Shown: positions 42,197-51,186, numbered from the stretch's first letter. The stretch: 64,000 nt of DNA from an uncultured Oscillospiraceae bacterium (GCA_947631395.1 CANRLF010000012.1:1-64000); one strand, 5' to 3'. Notes: a model not told the origin generated them from the sequence alone. Made by a program: numbers and translations.

Positions 42197-43512
42197 AAAG
42201 AGTCCGCACCCGGGCTATGGCCGTGGCGCTTATCGTGGCGCTGGCCGTGGGCCTTCTGGGCTTTTACGTGGTCAGATACGCCCTCCACGGGGGCCAGTGG
42301 GTGGCCTTCACCTCCAACGGCGACGCCTACACAGGCGGAAAGCTGAAGGCCGGGAGGATAGTCGACAGGAACGGCGAGACGCTTTACAGCGTGGAAAACG
42401 GCGTCGGGAGCTACAGCCCCGACGAGATCACCCGCCGCTCCACCCTCCACTCACTGGGCGACCGGGCCGGGAACATCGGCACCGGGGCCATATATAAATA
42501 CGCCGACAGGATCCTGGGCTACGACCCGGTGAACGGCCTGTACAGCCCCGGCGGAGGCACCTTCCATATGTCCCTGGACGCCGACGTGTGCAGGGCCGCC
42601 TATAAGGCCTTGGGCGACAGGAGCGGCGCCGTGACGGTCATAAACTACTTAACAGGCGAGGTGCTCTGCGCCGTGTCCACGCCCTCCTTCGACCCCGACG
42701 ACCCGCCGAAGATCGCCCCGGACGACACCTCCGGCATCTACATGAACAGGGCCCTGTCCGCGGCCTACACCCCGGGCTCCGTGTTCAAGGTGGTGACGCT
42801 GGCGGCGGCGCTGGAGAACATAGAGGGGATAGAGGACAGGAGCTTCCACTGCGACGGGACCTACGACGTGGGCGGCGGCCAGGTGACCTGCCCCAGGGCC
42901 CACGGCGATATGAAGCTGGAGGACGCCCTGGCAAACTCCTGCAACTGCGCCTTCGGTGAGCTGGCCGTGGAGCTTGGCGGCGACACCCTTAACGGGTACG
43001 CCGAAAAATACGGCCTGACCTCAAGGCTCAGCGTGGACAGCATCCTCACCGCCTCCGGAAAATTCGACGTTGCCCCCGCGGAGTCCCTGAACCTGGCCTG
43101 GTCCGGCGTCGGCCAGTATAACGACCTGGTGACGCCCATCGCCATGGCACGGCTTATGGGGGCCATCGCCAACTCCGGCAAAGCCCCGGAGCTCACCGAG
43201 GTCCGGCGCGGCTCTAACCTCGGCGTGGACTACCGCCGCGTGATGATGTCCTCCACCGCCGGAAAGATCGACCCGATGCTCGACTACTGCGTCGCCCACA
43301 CCTACGGCGACGAGAACTTCCCGGGCCTGGAGCTCCGCGCCAAATCCGGCACCGCCGAGACAGGCGGCGGGGACACCAACGCCTGGTTCGCCGGATACCT
43401 CAACGACCCGGAGCACCCCTACGCCTTCGCCGTTTGCGTCGAAAAGGGCGGCGGCGGAGCCTCCACCGCCGGCCCCATAGCCAACGCCGTCCTCCAGGCG
43501 GCAGTGAAATAA
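42193..43512 (+). CDS. Penicillin-binding transpeptidase, short class B type (439 aa)
   Basis: One N-terminal membrane anchor (about residues 8-28), a small non-catalytic region (about 45-150) and a transpeptidase domain with all three motifs: Ser196-x-x-Lys199 in PGSVFKVVT, Ser249-Cys-Asn251 and Lys384-Ser-Gly in KSGTAETGG. It cross-links peptidoglycan on the outer face. It is shorter than typical PBP2/PBP3, matching the compact PbpA-type partners of FHA-containing FtsW/RodA proteins. The ATG overlaps the SEDS gene stop, giving a tight polymerase/cross-linker pair. Confidence 0.93.
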   Translation: MKRVRTRAMAVALIVALAVGLLGFYVVRYALHGGQWVAFTSNGDAYTGGKLKAGRIVDRNGETLYSVENGVGSYSPDEITRRSTLHSLGDRAGNIGTGAIYKYADRILGYDPVNGLYSPGGGTFHMSLDADVCRAAYKALGDRSGAVTVINYLTGEVLCAVSTPSFDPDDPPKIAPDDTSGIYMNRALSAAYTPGSVFKVVTLAAALENIEGIEDRSFHCDGTYDVGGGQVTCPRAHGDMKLEDALANSCNCAFGELAVELGGDTLNGYAEKYGLTSRLSVDSILTASGKFDVAPAESLNLAWSGVGQYNDLVTPIAMARLMGAIANSGKAPELTEVRRGSNLGVDYRRVMMSSTAGKIDPMLDYCVAHTYGDENFPGLELRAKSGTAETGGGDTNAWFAGYLNDPEHPYAFAVCVEKGGGGASTAGPIANAVLQAAVK

Positions 43513-43531
43513 ATGTCATTTACGATATAAG

Positions 43532-43567
43532 AATTTCCCCGTCGGCGTAATTGCTGACGGGGAAATT
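43532..43567. terminator. Hairpin after PBP gene
   Basis: Arms 43532-43543 and 43556-43567 form a perfect 12-bp stem with a GGC/GCT extension into the loop. The flanking T-run is weak, and the convergent gene ends about 50 bases away, so bidirectional use is likely. Confidence 0.6.
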
Positions 43568-43619
43568 AGTTGAATTAACGCTTAAAAACCTTCTTCAAGC
43601 ATTTACCGGCAAACGGAGC

Positions 43620-43931
43620 TCAATCTTCCTTTGTCAATACCTTCCTCTGCCAGGTCCGCTTTCCGCACTCAGGGCATCTCATGTATCGCGTCCTTCCGGC
43701 GTGGGGCGCCAGGTTGGTCTGCCAGTAGGTCGGCACATACCGGTGGCCGCAGCCTTGGCACTCATAGTATCCGGCCTTCTGCTCAATACCCACCGCGATA
43801 AAGGCGACTGTGAAGATCATCACAAGAGCAAACGCGAGCAGCACGACCCGCAGCCACACCGGCATTGCGACAAAGCAAGCCACAAACACCAGAACAAGCC
43901 CGGTGAGAACCGCCGGTTGATTTTCGCCCAC
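43620..43931 (-). CDS. Small membrane protein with zinc ribbon (103 aa)
   Basis: Two membrane helices (about residues 8-25 and 28-48) and a C-terminal zinc ribbon with two CxxC knuckles (YECQGCGHRY and MRCPECGKRTW). No enzyme function is apparent. Such ribbons bind zinc and often mediate protein contacts. The first possible start is the GTG at 43931, only 21 bases after the XRE gene stop. It has no strong ribosome site, so coupling to the upstream gene or a later start is possible. Confidence 0.65.
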   Translation of the reverse strand: MGENQPAVLTGLVLVFVACFVAMPVWLRVVLLAFALVMIFTVAFIAVGIEQKAGYYECQGCGHRYVPTYWQTNLAPHAGRTRYMRCPECGKRTWQRKVLTKED

Positions 43932-43951
43932 TCCACCGCGGGTCGACCGCC

Positions 43952-44944
43952 TTACCTGTCCCGCGTTTCCTTATCCCGGTCTATGACCAGATTGCACAGG
44001 CACATGACAACGGCGAACAGTATCCCCGCTACCGGCCAGACTACCCATGTGATTTCCCAATCCTTCGTCAGAAAGCTCCACCCGAGATACACGGCGGTGG
44101 CGGTCAGCCAGTAGGCCGTAGAGACGGTCTCCTTGACGCGGGTCTTTCTCTGATCCCGCGGGGCGTAGTCCCCCTCCTTCAAAAGCTTCTGCATACTGGC
44201 CCAGCGCACACCGGCAAGGGTGAAGAGGGCCGCCCCGATCCCCGCCAGCAGTATCGTGACGGACAGCATCACCACAATAAAATATTCTTTTTTCACAAAT
44301 AAACCGATAAAAAGCGGTATAGGTGAGAGAACGCACAGGCATGTGGCGATAATGTTGCTTTTTGCGTAAGCGGGCCTGTACGCCTTCTGCCGCTCCTTTA
44401 CCATCCCGTCAACGCCGTATTCCGTTTCAAATGGCTCCTTGTCGATAAACTCGAAAGGCGCGTTCTTAAAGCCGCATGAGACGAAGATCGCCACGGCGAC
44501 AGCCACAAGAATGAGCAAAATGATGAGTCCCGCTCCCGCGACCAGATTTAGGGTGCCTTGGGAACCCGGCGCTTCTGCCGCGGCACTGAAAAGAAGAAGC
44601 GGGATCACGGCGACAATACACAGCAGGGTCGCCGCGGCAATACGTTTGGCCGCCCGTCGCCTCCACTCTAAAAACTCGTTGGCGAGGGCGAGCGAGACCC
44701 GCTTTACCGGTTCGCGGTCCATATCGTCCGTAAACTCCTCGCCCTCGATCTCGTCCTTGAGAAGGTAGTCCGTGGTGACGCCGAAGAGCCGGCTCAACGC
44801 CAGAATTTTCTCCAGATCCGGCACGGTCTGCGCGCCCTCCCACTTGGAAACCGCCTGCCGGGACACCTGCATCTTGTCCGCAAGCTCCTCCTGGGACCAG
44901 CCGTTCTTTTTTCTCAAATTCGTGATTTTGTCCGCTAAGATCAT
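43952..44944 (-). CDS. XRE-family regulator fused to a membrane domain (330 aa)
   Basis: Residues 1-65 form an XRE/Cro helix-turn-helix (LADKITNLRKKNGWSQEELA, VSRQAVSKWEGAQTVPDL). After a charged linker there are about six membrane helices between residues 100 and 325. This is the common Firmicutes pattern of a membrane-tethered helix-turn-helix regulator. The signal is unknown. The ATG at 44944 follows GGAGGG. It is followed by the small zinc-ribbon membrane protein, likely co-transcribed. Confidence 0.88.
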   Translation of the reverse strand: MILADKITNLRKKNGWSQEELADKMQVSRQAVSKWEGAQTVPDLEKILALSRLFGVTTDYLLKDEIEGEEFTDDMDREPVKRVSLALANEFLEWRRRAAKRIAAATLLCIVAVIPLLLFSAAAEAPGSQGTLNLVAGAGLIILLILVAVAVAIFVSCGFKNAPFEFIDKEPFETEYGVDGMVKERQKAYRPAYAKSNIIATCLCVLSPIPLFIGLFVKKEYFIVVMLSVTILLAGIGAALFTLAGVRWASMQKLLKEGDYAPRDQRKTRVKETVSTAYWLTATAVYLGWSFLTKDWEITWVVWPVAGILFAVVMCLCNLVIDRDKETRDR

Positions 44945-45119
44945 TTTTCGTCCCTCCGCATAGATTTGTCGGCGGCCATATCCGCCTGCCGCTGAAAAAA
45001 TCATAGCGTTTTTCCCGGTTGCAGTCCACCAAACACCGGCTGGAAATCTGTCAACCGGGGGTTGCGTGTGCCTTTATTTATACTACACTATCAGCATCCA
45101 TAACGATTTACTTTAAAGG

Positions 45120-46085
45120 TCAAGATAATACCTCGATTTTAATATCTCCGGTGGATGTTTTTAGCTCACATTTACCGCCCGTTATTGTTTTCGGTACGGA
45201 AACGCGGCCGGTGGAGGTCTCGGTCAGGAAAACCTTGTCGGAAAGCAAAGTACCCGTGACATCCCCTGTATCAGTATCAACGTAAATCTCAGCGGCATCG
45301 CTGCGGTCAAGCGTTATGTCGCCGGTGTCGCTCTCGATTGTAAAGCTTCCCGCCCCGATCACATTTTTCAATGTTATGGAGCCGGTATCGCTTTCCGCGT
45401 AAAGATCATTACAGGAGGTATCCGTAAGCTCCACCCTTCCGGTATCCGTTTCGATTTTGATACTATCGCCCACATCCGCTGTGTTTACCCGGATCCGGCC
45501 TGTGTCCGTTGTCAGCTTCAGCTGTTCCGTCACAATATCCTCCAATCGGATGTCACCGGTACTCAATTTTATCTCGATGCCTCGCGATGCGGACGCGAAA
45601 CAATCCACATCGGAGGTATCTCCGTCAATTTTAAGCGTATCAAAGGAAAAATCCTTTGGGATCGCAATATCGCCCGTATCCGTCTCTATGGACAGAGAAT
45701 CGTACTCATTCCGCGGTAGATATACGGTCATCTTCGGTCGGTCAAAGGAAATGGAAAAATGTTCATACCATTTGCGGGTGTCGACCGTATTGACCGTCAG
45801 CGTACCGTTTTGTACGGAAGCTGAATGTCTTACCTTTTCATCTTCAAAGCAAACGATCTTGCACCGTCCGTTGTCGGCGGGGACAAACTCGATCTCGGTC
45901 GTCTCGACGTCGATGGATATGTTTTTAAAATCACCGTCTACCTCATAAATGTTGGTTGTGTATGTAACAGTACCGAGCTTGTTAAGGTCCCAACCGTTTG
46001 CGATCATCGCGCCTGTAAAAAGAATTACGCCAAGCGCGACTAAAGCCAGCGCGACTGTCAGCCATATTTTTACCGCTTTGCTCAT
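45120..46085 (-). CDS. DUF4097-type beta-repeat membrane-anchored protein (321 aa)
   Basis: One N-terminal membrane helix (about residues 7-29), then a regular right-handed beta-repeat region in which the unit (x)TDTGDI or similar recurs many times (IETDTGDIAI, LTTDTGRIRV, IETDTGRVEL, IESDTGDITL), typical of DUF4097 adhesin-like domains. It is the third gene of a PadR/DUF1700/DUF4097 operon, a widespread Firmicutes envelope-stress-like module. Of two adjacent ATGs (46088, 46085) the second is better spaced from AAGGAGG. The end of DUF1700 overlaps this start. Confidence 0.9.
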   Translation of the reverse strand: MSKAVKIWLTVALALVALGVILFTGAMIANGWDLNKLGTVTYTTNIYEVDGDFKNISIDVETTEIEFVPADNGRCKIVCFEDEKVRHSASVQNGTLTVNTVDTRKWYEHFSISFDRPKMTVYLPRNEYDSLSIETDTGDIAIPKDFSFDTLKIDGDTSDVDCFASASRGIEIKLSTGDIRLEDIVTEQLKLTTDTGRIRVNTADVGDSIKIETDTGRVELTDTSCNDLYAESDTGSITLKNVIGAGSFTIESDTGDITLDRSDAAEIYVDTDTGDVTGTLLSDKVFLTETSTGRVSVPKTITGGKCELKTSTGDIKIEVLS

Positions 46086-46678
46086 CATGCCGCCTCCTTT
46101 CCGACGAACAGAGATTTAAACCACAAAGCCGCCCTTTTTGTGAGCTTTAAGGTTCCTTTTGTCACGGCCTTGCACCCGAAGAAGAGAAAAATAGACAGGC
46201 CCGCGCAGCAAAGGCCGATTGAAAACATCGCGATCCCACTAAGCCCGTTGCCCTGAGCGGTGAAAGCCGAGATCACTCCGCCAAGGGCTCCGGCCCAAAG
46301 GGATACCTCTACTGCCCACAGCGAAATGACCACCGACCACACGACAATATAGACCGCGAGGATCACGGCAAAGGCGGCGATCAAAAGAGGAAGCCATACC
46401 GGAAACCCTAATACAAGAAGTACGATTTCCCACGGTCGCATGGATCTGCCCGGCTTGATTTTCTCTTTTACCAGCCTTGTGAGCGGTGTATCCGTCAATA
46501 TTTGCGAAATAACATCGTCCACTGTCCCGATCGCTCCCACCGCTTCGGCCTCAGATAGCCCCTCCTCCATGCGGTCATCGATCATTTCACTGTAAAAAAT
46601 CAGCCGTTCTTCTATATCCTCCCGCGGCATACCGGACAAGCCGTTGCGAAGCCGGTCAAGAAACTCCTGCTTATTCAT
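46085..46678 (-). CDS. DUF1700 (HAAS) family membrane protein (197 aa)
   Basis: An N-terminal helical HAAS-type domain (MNKQEFLDRLRNGLSGMPRE, YSEMIDDRMEEG, EAEAVGAIG) and three to four membrane helices. The family partners PadR-like regulators and DUF4097 proteins, possibly as an anti-regulator or signal relay at the membrane. Of the in-frame starts, the ATG at 46678 has AAGGAGG nine bases upstream, whereas the earlier ATG touches it. It overlaps the PadR gene end. Confidence 0.9.
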   Translation of the reverse strand: MNKQEFLDRLRNGLSGMPREDIEERLIFYSEMIDDRMEEGLSEAEAVGAIGTVDDVISQILTDTPLTRLVKEKIKPGRSMRPWEIVLLVLGFPVWLPLLIAAFAVILAVYIVVWSVVISLWAVEVSLWAGALGGVISAFTAQGNGLSGIAMFSIGLCCAGLSIFLFFGCKAVTKGTLKLTKRAALWFKSLFVGKEAA

Positions 46679-46991
46679 TTCCGTCATCCTCCTTGGTTAC
46701 GAACCGGTATATTGACAGTATTTCTCCCCATTCGTCCTTGAAATCCTCGATGCGCTTTAGCCCCGCGCCGGTAATATGATAATATTTTCTGAGTCGACCG
46801 CCGTGTTCGACAGAGCGAACGGTCAGCATATTTGCCGTTTCCAGGCGTTTCAGAATGGTATATAAGGTCGATTCGGAAAGATCAAGATATGGCTTCATAT
46901 CTTTTATGATCTGGTAACCGTATGAATCCTTGCTTTTGATCGCCGCTAAAACGCACACATCCAGCAAACCGCGTTTCAACTGAATATCCAT
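46671..46991 (-). CDS. PadR-family transcriptional regulator (106 aa)
   Basis: A PadR winged helix: KRGLLDVCVLAAIKSKDSYG, then LSESTLYTILKRLE and GGRLRKYYHITGAG, with a short C-terminal dimerisation helix. It is the first gene of the PadR/DUF1700/DUF4097 operon and so probably represses it. AGGAGG is six bases before the ATG. A strong sigma-A promoter lies just upstream, with ATAC/GTAT half-sites in and around its spacer that could be the operator. Confidence 0.93.
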   Translation of the reverse strand: MDIQLKRGLLDVCVLAAIKSKDSYGYQIIKDMKPYLDLSESTLYTILKRLETANMLTVRSVEHGGRLRKYYHITGAGLKRIEDFKDEWGEILSIYRFVTKEDDGNE

Positions 46992-47015
46992 ACAATACCT
47001 CCTGTCACGCTATAC

Positions 47016-47044
47016 ATCATATCACGAAGTATCCACTTTGTCAA
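47016..47044 (-). promoter_or_regulatory. Promoter of PadR operon
   Basis: Minus strand: TTGACA (47039-47044), 17-base spacer, TATGAT (47016-47021). Confidence 0.8.
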
Positions 47045-47047
47045 CAC

Positions 47048-47081
47048 AAAAAGCGGCAGGACTCGAACCCGCCGCCTTTTT
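47048..47081 (-). terminator. Terminator built on a tRNA T-arm-like sequence
   Basis: An A/T-flanked stem (47048-47060 with 47068-47081). On the minus strand its apex reads GCGGGTTCGAGTCCTGC, the classic tRNA T-arm, ending in CTTTTT. It lies between the MATE gene and the PadR promoter. Confidence 0.65.
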
Positions 47082-47200
47082 CAGCTTATATCAAATCGTT
47101 ATCACGGGCGATAACGGGAAAAGGTTCGGATTTTTTACCGGTGGACCGTAACTGAAAATTATACCACGTATTACAAGGTCAACATTCATTTTGCAAGCCC

Positions 47201-48526
47201 TCACGCTCGAAGCCGGTTCATCCATCCCCGCCGCCTGAAAACGACGAGGGAAACGGCGAAACGGACACATTCTTCTAAGGACAGGGTGAGATAGACCAGG
47301 GGGACGGGCCAGTGGAAAACGAAGGCCGAGAGAAGCCCCAAGGGTACGCCGAAAAGCCAGGTACCCACAAGGTCGATGGCCATGACGTATGTCGTTTTCC
47401 CGCCACTGCGCAATATGCCGCTGCCCATGATCATGTTCATCACCTTGAAGGGCATGACCGCGGCGTAGGCGCTGAGTATCTGTACCGTCAGCTCCCGGAC
47501 GCCCGCCTCCACCTTAAATATCCGCACATACCACGGGCTTACGTAGAAAATCATCGCGGAAAGTAAGAGCGAGCCCGCCAGGCCGTAGAGGAGGAGCTTT
47601 TTCGCCTCCCGGTAGGCCGCCTCCCTGTCCCCGTCCCCAAGGCGCTTGCCGGTGAGAATCGCCGCCGCCTGACTCAGGCCGCACAGTGCCCCGATCGCCA
47701 GGGACTGCACGGGGTTCGTCAGCGTCATTGCGGCGCTGGCACCTGTCCCCAGATGCCCGTAAATCCCCGCGTACACATTTTCACCCAGCACCCACATAAA
47801 TTCGCTGACCAGTAGCGGTAGCAGCATGGAGAGATACTGTTTCCAATCAAAGGGCCCGGTTGCGGCGCTTTCCGTCCTCTCCCGGTATTTCAGATACATT
47901 ACCAATATGACCGCGAAATAGACAAGCTGTGAGATCAGCGTGGCCAACGCCGCTCCCTTGACGCCGAGAGCCGGTGCGCCCAGCTTTCCGAAAATCAATA
48001 TCCAGTTAAGACCCGTGTTGACCGCCGCCGACGCGATCCCGGCGTACAGCGGGAGAGAGGCCTTTTCCATACACCGCAGACAGGTGGACAGGATGGTGAC
48101 CCCCGCCGCGGGGAGGAAGGTACCGGACACGATGGCGAGATACCGCCCCGCCGCCTCAACTGTGGCGCGGTCGTCGATGTAGAGGCCCATGATTTTCTCC
48201 GGCGCGGCGACGCCGACCAGCGTAAACAGCGCGGCGAGGATGAGGCATACCCGCAGATTGAGAACCATGCTCCGCCGGGTCTCGGCGGCATTTTTCTGTC
48301 CCATGTACTGGGAGATCATTATCCCCGCCACCGCGCCCACCGCGGAAACCACCACGTTGAATATCCCCGTAAATTTCCCGGCCAGCCCCACAGCGGCCAC
48401 CTCCACGCCCCCGAGCTGGCCGATCATCACCTGATCTGCCACGCCGAAGGACGCCTGGAGCATGGATTGCAGTGCCACCGGCACAGCCAGGGCGCAGACG
48501 GAACGGAGGAAAGACTGATTTTTCAT
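47201..48526 (-). CDS. MATE-family efflux transporter (441 aa)
   Basis: About twelve membrane helices with the MATE start pattern (LAVPVALQSMLQASFGVADQV..., GGVEVAAVGLAGK), consistent with a cation-coupled multidrug exporter of the DinF/NorM superfamily. Normal length. The ATG at 48526 follows GGGAGG. It lies downstream of a LacI regulator and a nitrilase-like gene on the same strand. These could be co-regulated, but the substrate is unknown. Confidence 0.92.
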   Translation of the reverse strand: MKNQSFLRSVCALAVPVALQSMLQASFGVADQVMIGQLGGVEVAAVGLAGKFTGIFNVVVSAVGAVAGIMISQYMGQKNAAETRRSMVLNLRVCLILAALFTLVGVAAPEKIMGLYIDDRATVEAAGRYLAIVSGTFLPAAGVTILSTCLRCMEKASLPLYAGIASAAVNTGLNWILIFGKLGAPALGVKGAALATLISQLVYFAVILVMYLKYRERTESAATGPFDWKQYLSMLLPLLVSEFMWVLGENVYAGIYGHLGTGASAAMTLTNPVQSLAIGALCGLSQAAAILTGKRLGDGDREAAYREAKKLLLYGLAGSLLLSAMIFYVSPWYVRIFKVEAGVRELTVQILSAYAAVMPFKVMNMIMGSGILRSGGKTTYVMAIDLVGTWLFGVPLGLLSAFVFHWPVPLVYLTLSLEECVRFAVSLVVFRRRGWMNRLRA

Positions 48527-48599
48527 AAAAACACCTCCCGACAGGCCAATCATAACCCGTCAAGAGGTATGCTTTCAAATCTTAAATCCGTAAGTAGTG

Positions 48600-48623
48600 A
48601 CAAAAATCGAGCTTGATTTTTGT
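48600..48623. repeat. 9-bp AT-rich inverted repeat between MATE and LacI genes
   Basis: ACAAAAATC (48600-48608) and GATTTTTGT (48615-48623) around GAGCTT, close to the LacI gene stop. Possible terminator or operator. Confidence 0.45.
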
Positions 48624-48629
48624 ACAAAT

Positions 48630-49628
48630 TCACATCCGGCGCGTACTTCCGCGCACGACCAGCTCCGTAGGGAGCGTAACGGAGAGCTCAACATTCTCCC
48701 CGGCCCGCATTTTCGTAATGGCGTCTAAGGCATATTTAGCCCGCGCCGCCGTGTCCTGCCGGACCGTGGTAAGCGCGGGATACACGAGGGCGCACAGGGG
48801 CGTGTCGTCAAATCCGGCGACGGATATATCCCCCGGTATGTCCACGCCGCTGCTCTGAAGAAAATGGATAAGGTCCACGGCGTAGTAATCCGACACGGCA
48901 AATATGGCGGTGAAGCTCCTGATTTGCGAAAGACGCTCCCGGTAGAAGTCCATCCGCTCCGCGCGCTTTTTCGGTATCATCATAAACTCCGCCCCGCTCC
49001 CGAAGCCCTCGCGAAAGCCCTTCCATCGCGCAAGATCCATATCCACATCGTTGTCCGAGATGCACAGGGCCCGCTCGTGCCCGCAGAGGCGGAAATACTC
49101 GCCCACCTGAAAGCCCCCGTGCCGGTCGTCTATGTTCACGGCGCAGACGCGCCGGGCCGTGACGCCGCAGGCGTCATAGACCGCGAAGGGTACGCGGACA
49201 TTCTCCCTGAGGCGCCCGTAATCCGCGCCGCAAAAGCCAATGAGCACCAGCCCCTCTAAGTTCCACATGGTGGCGAAGGGGACGATCTCGTCAAGCTCCT
49301 CCACTGTCCTCACCATCATCTGCAATCCCCGACGGGCCGTCTCAGCGCCCAGGGAGTTCAGCGCCGAGGCGATAAAGGCGTCCTCTAATATATGGGCCTC
49401 GTATTTCTCGTGGGCGTGGATCACCACCCCCAGGATCTTCGCCGGGTTCTCCGCCAACAGCACCTCCGCCGCCCGGGGCAGATACCCCCGCTCCTCCAGC
49501 GCCCTGCGCACCCTTGCCGCCGTCCGCTCCGACACCATCCCTGTCTTGCCGTGGAGCACATACGACACCGCCGCCGTACTGAGCCCCAGCTCCTCCGCAA
49601 TATCCGAAAGCCGCACCTTTTCTTCCAT
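48630..49628 (-). CDS. LacI-family transcriptional regulator (332 aa)
   Basis: An N-terminal LacI helix-turn-helix (VRLSDIAEELGLSTAAVSYV, then VSERTAARVRRALEERGY) and a periplasmic-binding-protein-like sensor domain (from about residue 60) with the DDTPLCALVYPALTTVRQD region typical of the family. The ligand, usually a sugar or a purine, cannot be read. It is placed between a nitrilase-family gene and a MATE exporter, all on the minus strand, so these are candidate targets. Confidence 0.93.
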   Translation of the reverse strand: MEEKVRLSDIAEELGLSTAAVSYVLHGKTGMVSERTAARVRRALEERGYLPRAAEVLLAENPAKILGVVIHAHEKYEAHILEDAFIASALNSLGAETARRGLQMMVRTVEELDEIVPFATMWNLEGLVLIGFCGADYGRLRENVRVPFAVYDACGVTARRVCAVNIDDRHGGFQVGEYFRLCGHERALCISDNDVDMDLARWKGFREGFGSGAEFMMIPKKRAERMDFYRERLSQIRSFTAIFAVSDYYAVDLIHFLQSSGVDIPGDISVAGFDDTPLCALVYPALTTVRQDTAARAKYALDAITKMRAGENVELSVTLPTELVVRGSTRRM

Positions 49629-49681
49629 GTCACACCCCTGTTACGCGTCCCGAAAATGGGCCTTTGTCTGCTCCTGTCGGG

Positions 49682-50533
49682 CTAACGCCTCGCAAGAATA
49701 CCATATAATTCGGGCCGCCTGTTTCGCGGATTCTGCGCCTCCCGTTTTCTGTACTCTCTGAGCATGGCTATATCCAACCGGGCGAGAAAGACGCCCTCGG
49801 CTCCGTCTGCTTCCAACACGCACATATCCCGGGAGCCGGGCAGCTCACGCAGGTATGCCACACCGTCAAACAGCGTGGAATGGCCGTTGCAGTCCGGGTG
49901 AGGCGCGGGATAATTGCAGGTGGCGATGGCAAGCATATCTTCATACGCGCGGCCGCGCAACTGGGACAGGCGGTTTATCTCCATCGGGCAGGCATTGGGC
50001 ACCAGCAAAAGCTCCGCGCCATGGAGCATGAGAATGCGGGCGCTCTCCGGGAACTCACGGTCATAGCAGATCATGGAGCCCACCGTAATATCTCCCTTTG
50101 CGGTGTCGAGGGCGGCGACGGGGAAGTCGTCCCCGGCACACAGGACGCTCTCGTCATCCGGCTGGCCGAAATCACAGATATGGACCTTGGAATACTTGTA
50201 GACCAGCCGCCCGAAACGGTCAAACAGGCAGATGCTGTTTTTCGGCCCGTCGTTGCTCTTCTCCAAAAAGGTAATGCCGATGGCCATTTCGAGCTCTTTG
50301 GCAAGCGTCGCAAAGCGCGTGACAAACTCTCCGCCCGCTGGAACGGCCAACCCGTCCAGCTTCTCCGCGTCATGCGGGATGGTATACCCGCTGCTCCACA
50401 TCTCCGGGAACAAAGCAATGTCCGCGCCCCGCGCACTGGCCTCTTTGCAGCATCGAACACCTTTTTCCATGTTCTGCTCAATGCCCCCTGTGGGCATGAT
50501 TTGAAGCAGAGCGATGTTTATCGAATTGGTCAT
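49682..50533 (-). CDS. Nitrilase-superfamily carbon-nitrogen hydrolase (283 aa)
   Basis: An amidase of the nitrilase fold with the complete Glu-Lys-Cys triad: Glu44 in FPEMW, Lys116 in YSKVH and Cys156 in MICYDREFPE. Length and motifs fit N-carbamoyl-putrescine/omega-amidase-like branches that release ammonia from small amides. The exact substrate is undetermined. AAAGGA precedes the ATG. Located upstream of a LacI regulator, so it may belong to an inducible utilisation unit for a nitrogen compound. Confidence 0.9.
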   Translation of the reverse strand: MTNSINIALLQIMPTGGIEQNMEKGVRCCKEASARGADIALFPEMWSSGYTIPHDAEKLDGLAVPAGGEFVTRFATLAKELEMAIGITFLEKSNDGPKNSICLFDRFGRLVYKYSKVHICDFGQPDDESVLCAGDDFPVAALDTAKGDITVGSMICYDREFPESARILMLHGAELLLVPNACPMEINRLSQLRGRAYEDMLAIATCNYPAPHPDCNGHSTLFDGVAYLRELPGSRDMCVLEADGAEGVFLARLDIAMLREYRKREAQNPRNRRPELYGILARR

Positions 50534-50582
50534 TACAGTATCCTTTCTATTATTATCTGCTCCCCGAAAAACGGGAAGTTGC

Positions 50583-50903
50583 CTATTTCTTCTTTTTCAA
50601 TTTTGGTGCCGGCAATTCCTCATACATGACGTTAAATAAACCTGTCAAAAACTCCCTGTTATCAACTTCGTCCACCGACAGCATCTCTTTTGCTCCCTCA
50701 TAGGGTAATTCATAGGTCGCTGTTGGCATATAGCTGATTGCCGCTTTTATTGGTTTTACAAGCAACCTGTCATCATAGATACCGCCTACGATTTTGCCAC
50801 GGTAATAGATGACAAATTCTCCCATCATAGCCCGATATGTAATTTCATCCAATTCGGATAACTGCTCTAAAATAAAGTCTAAATATTCTTTACTCGACGC
50901 CAT
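50583..50903 (-). CDS. TfoX N-terminal domain protein (106 aa)
   Basis: A single TfoX/Sxy N-terminal domain (SSKEYLDFILEQLSELDEIT, YRAMMGEFVIYYRGK, GIYDDRLLVKP) ending in a lysine-rich tail (PKLKKKK). In Proteobacteria TfoX/Sxy is a competence co-activator. Isolated N-domain proteins are common in Firmicutes and their role is not established. GAGGTGG precedes the ATG. It marks the start of the AT-richer stretch that runs to about 54.7 kb. Confidence 0.88.
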   Translation of the reverse strand: MASSKEYLDFILEQLSELDEITYRAMMGEFVIYYRGKIVGGIYDDRLLVKPIKAAISYMPTATYELPYEGAKEMLSVDEVDNREFLTGLFNVMYEELPAPKLKKKK

Positions 50904-51042
50904 TATTCCACCTCAAATCTCAATTTTTCGCACTGATTCACTCCCTGAAAAAAAGGAAGTTGCTATGGAAATTATCTTAAATACCATTGATCCGCTCACC
51001 TCAAATCCCAATGTGTCCCGTTCAACTCAAAAAGAATGTCCC

Positions 51043-51186
51043 TCACACACGACTTGCCAGCATATCAGCAAATCGAGCAATATCCCCCGCAAAGCCCGCG
51101 CCTGTAAGATATATTTCCCTGACCTCTCCCGGATAGCGGGTCACTTTCACCTTCAAATCCCTTCTTTCAGCCTCGTTCAGTAAGAA
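51043..51186 (-). pseudogene. C-terminal fragment of a degraded gene
   Basis: A 47-codon open stretch with no proper start reads like coding sequence (EAERRDLKVKVTRYPGEVRE, then IYLTGAGFAGDIARFADMLA) and ends at a TGA at 51043. An in-frame stop lies just upstream of it. The protein-like composition contrasts with the surrounding AT-rich noncoding text. I do not recognise the family. Confidence 0.35.

Noticed and set aside
47048-47116. A tRNA gene on the minus strand
   Set aside because: Only the T-arm is present. No anticodon or D arm, and no matching acceptor strand lies upstream.
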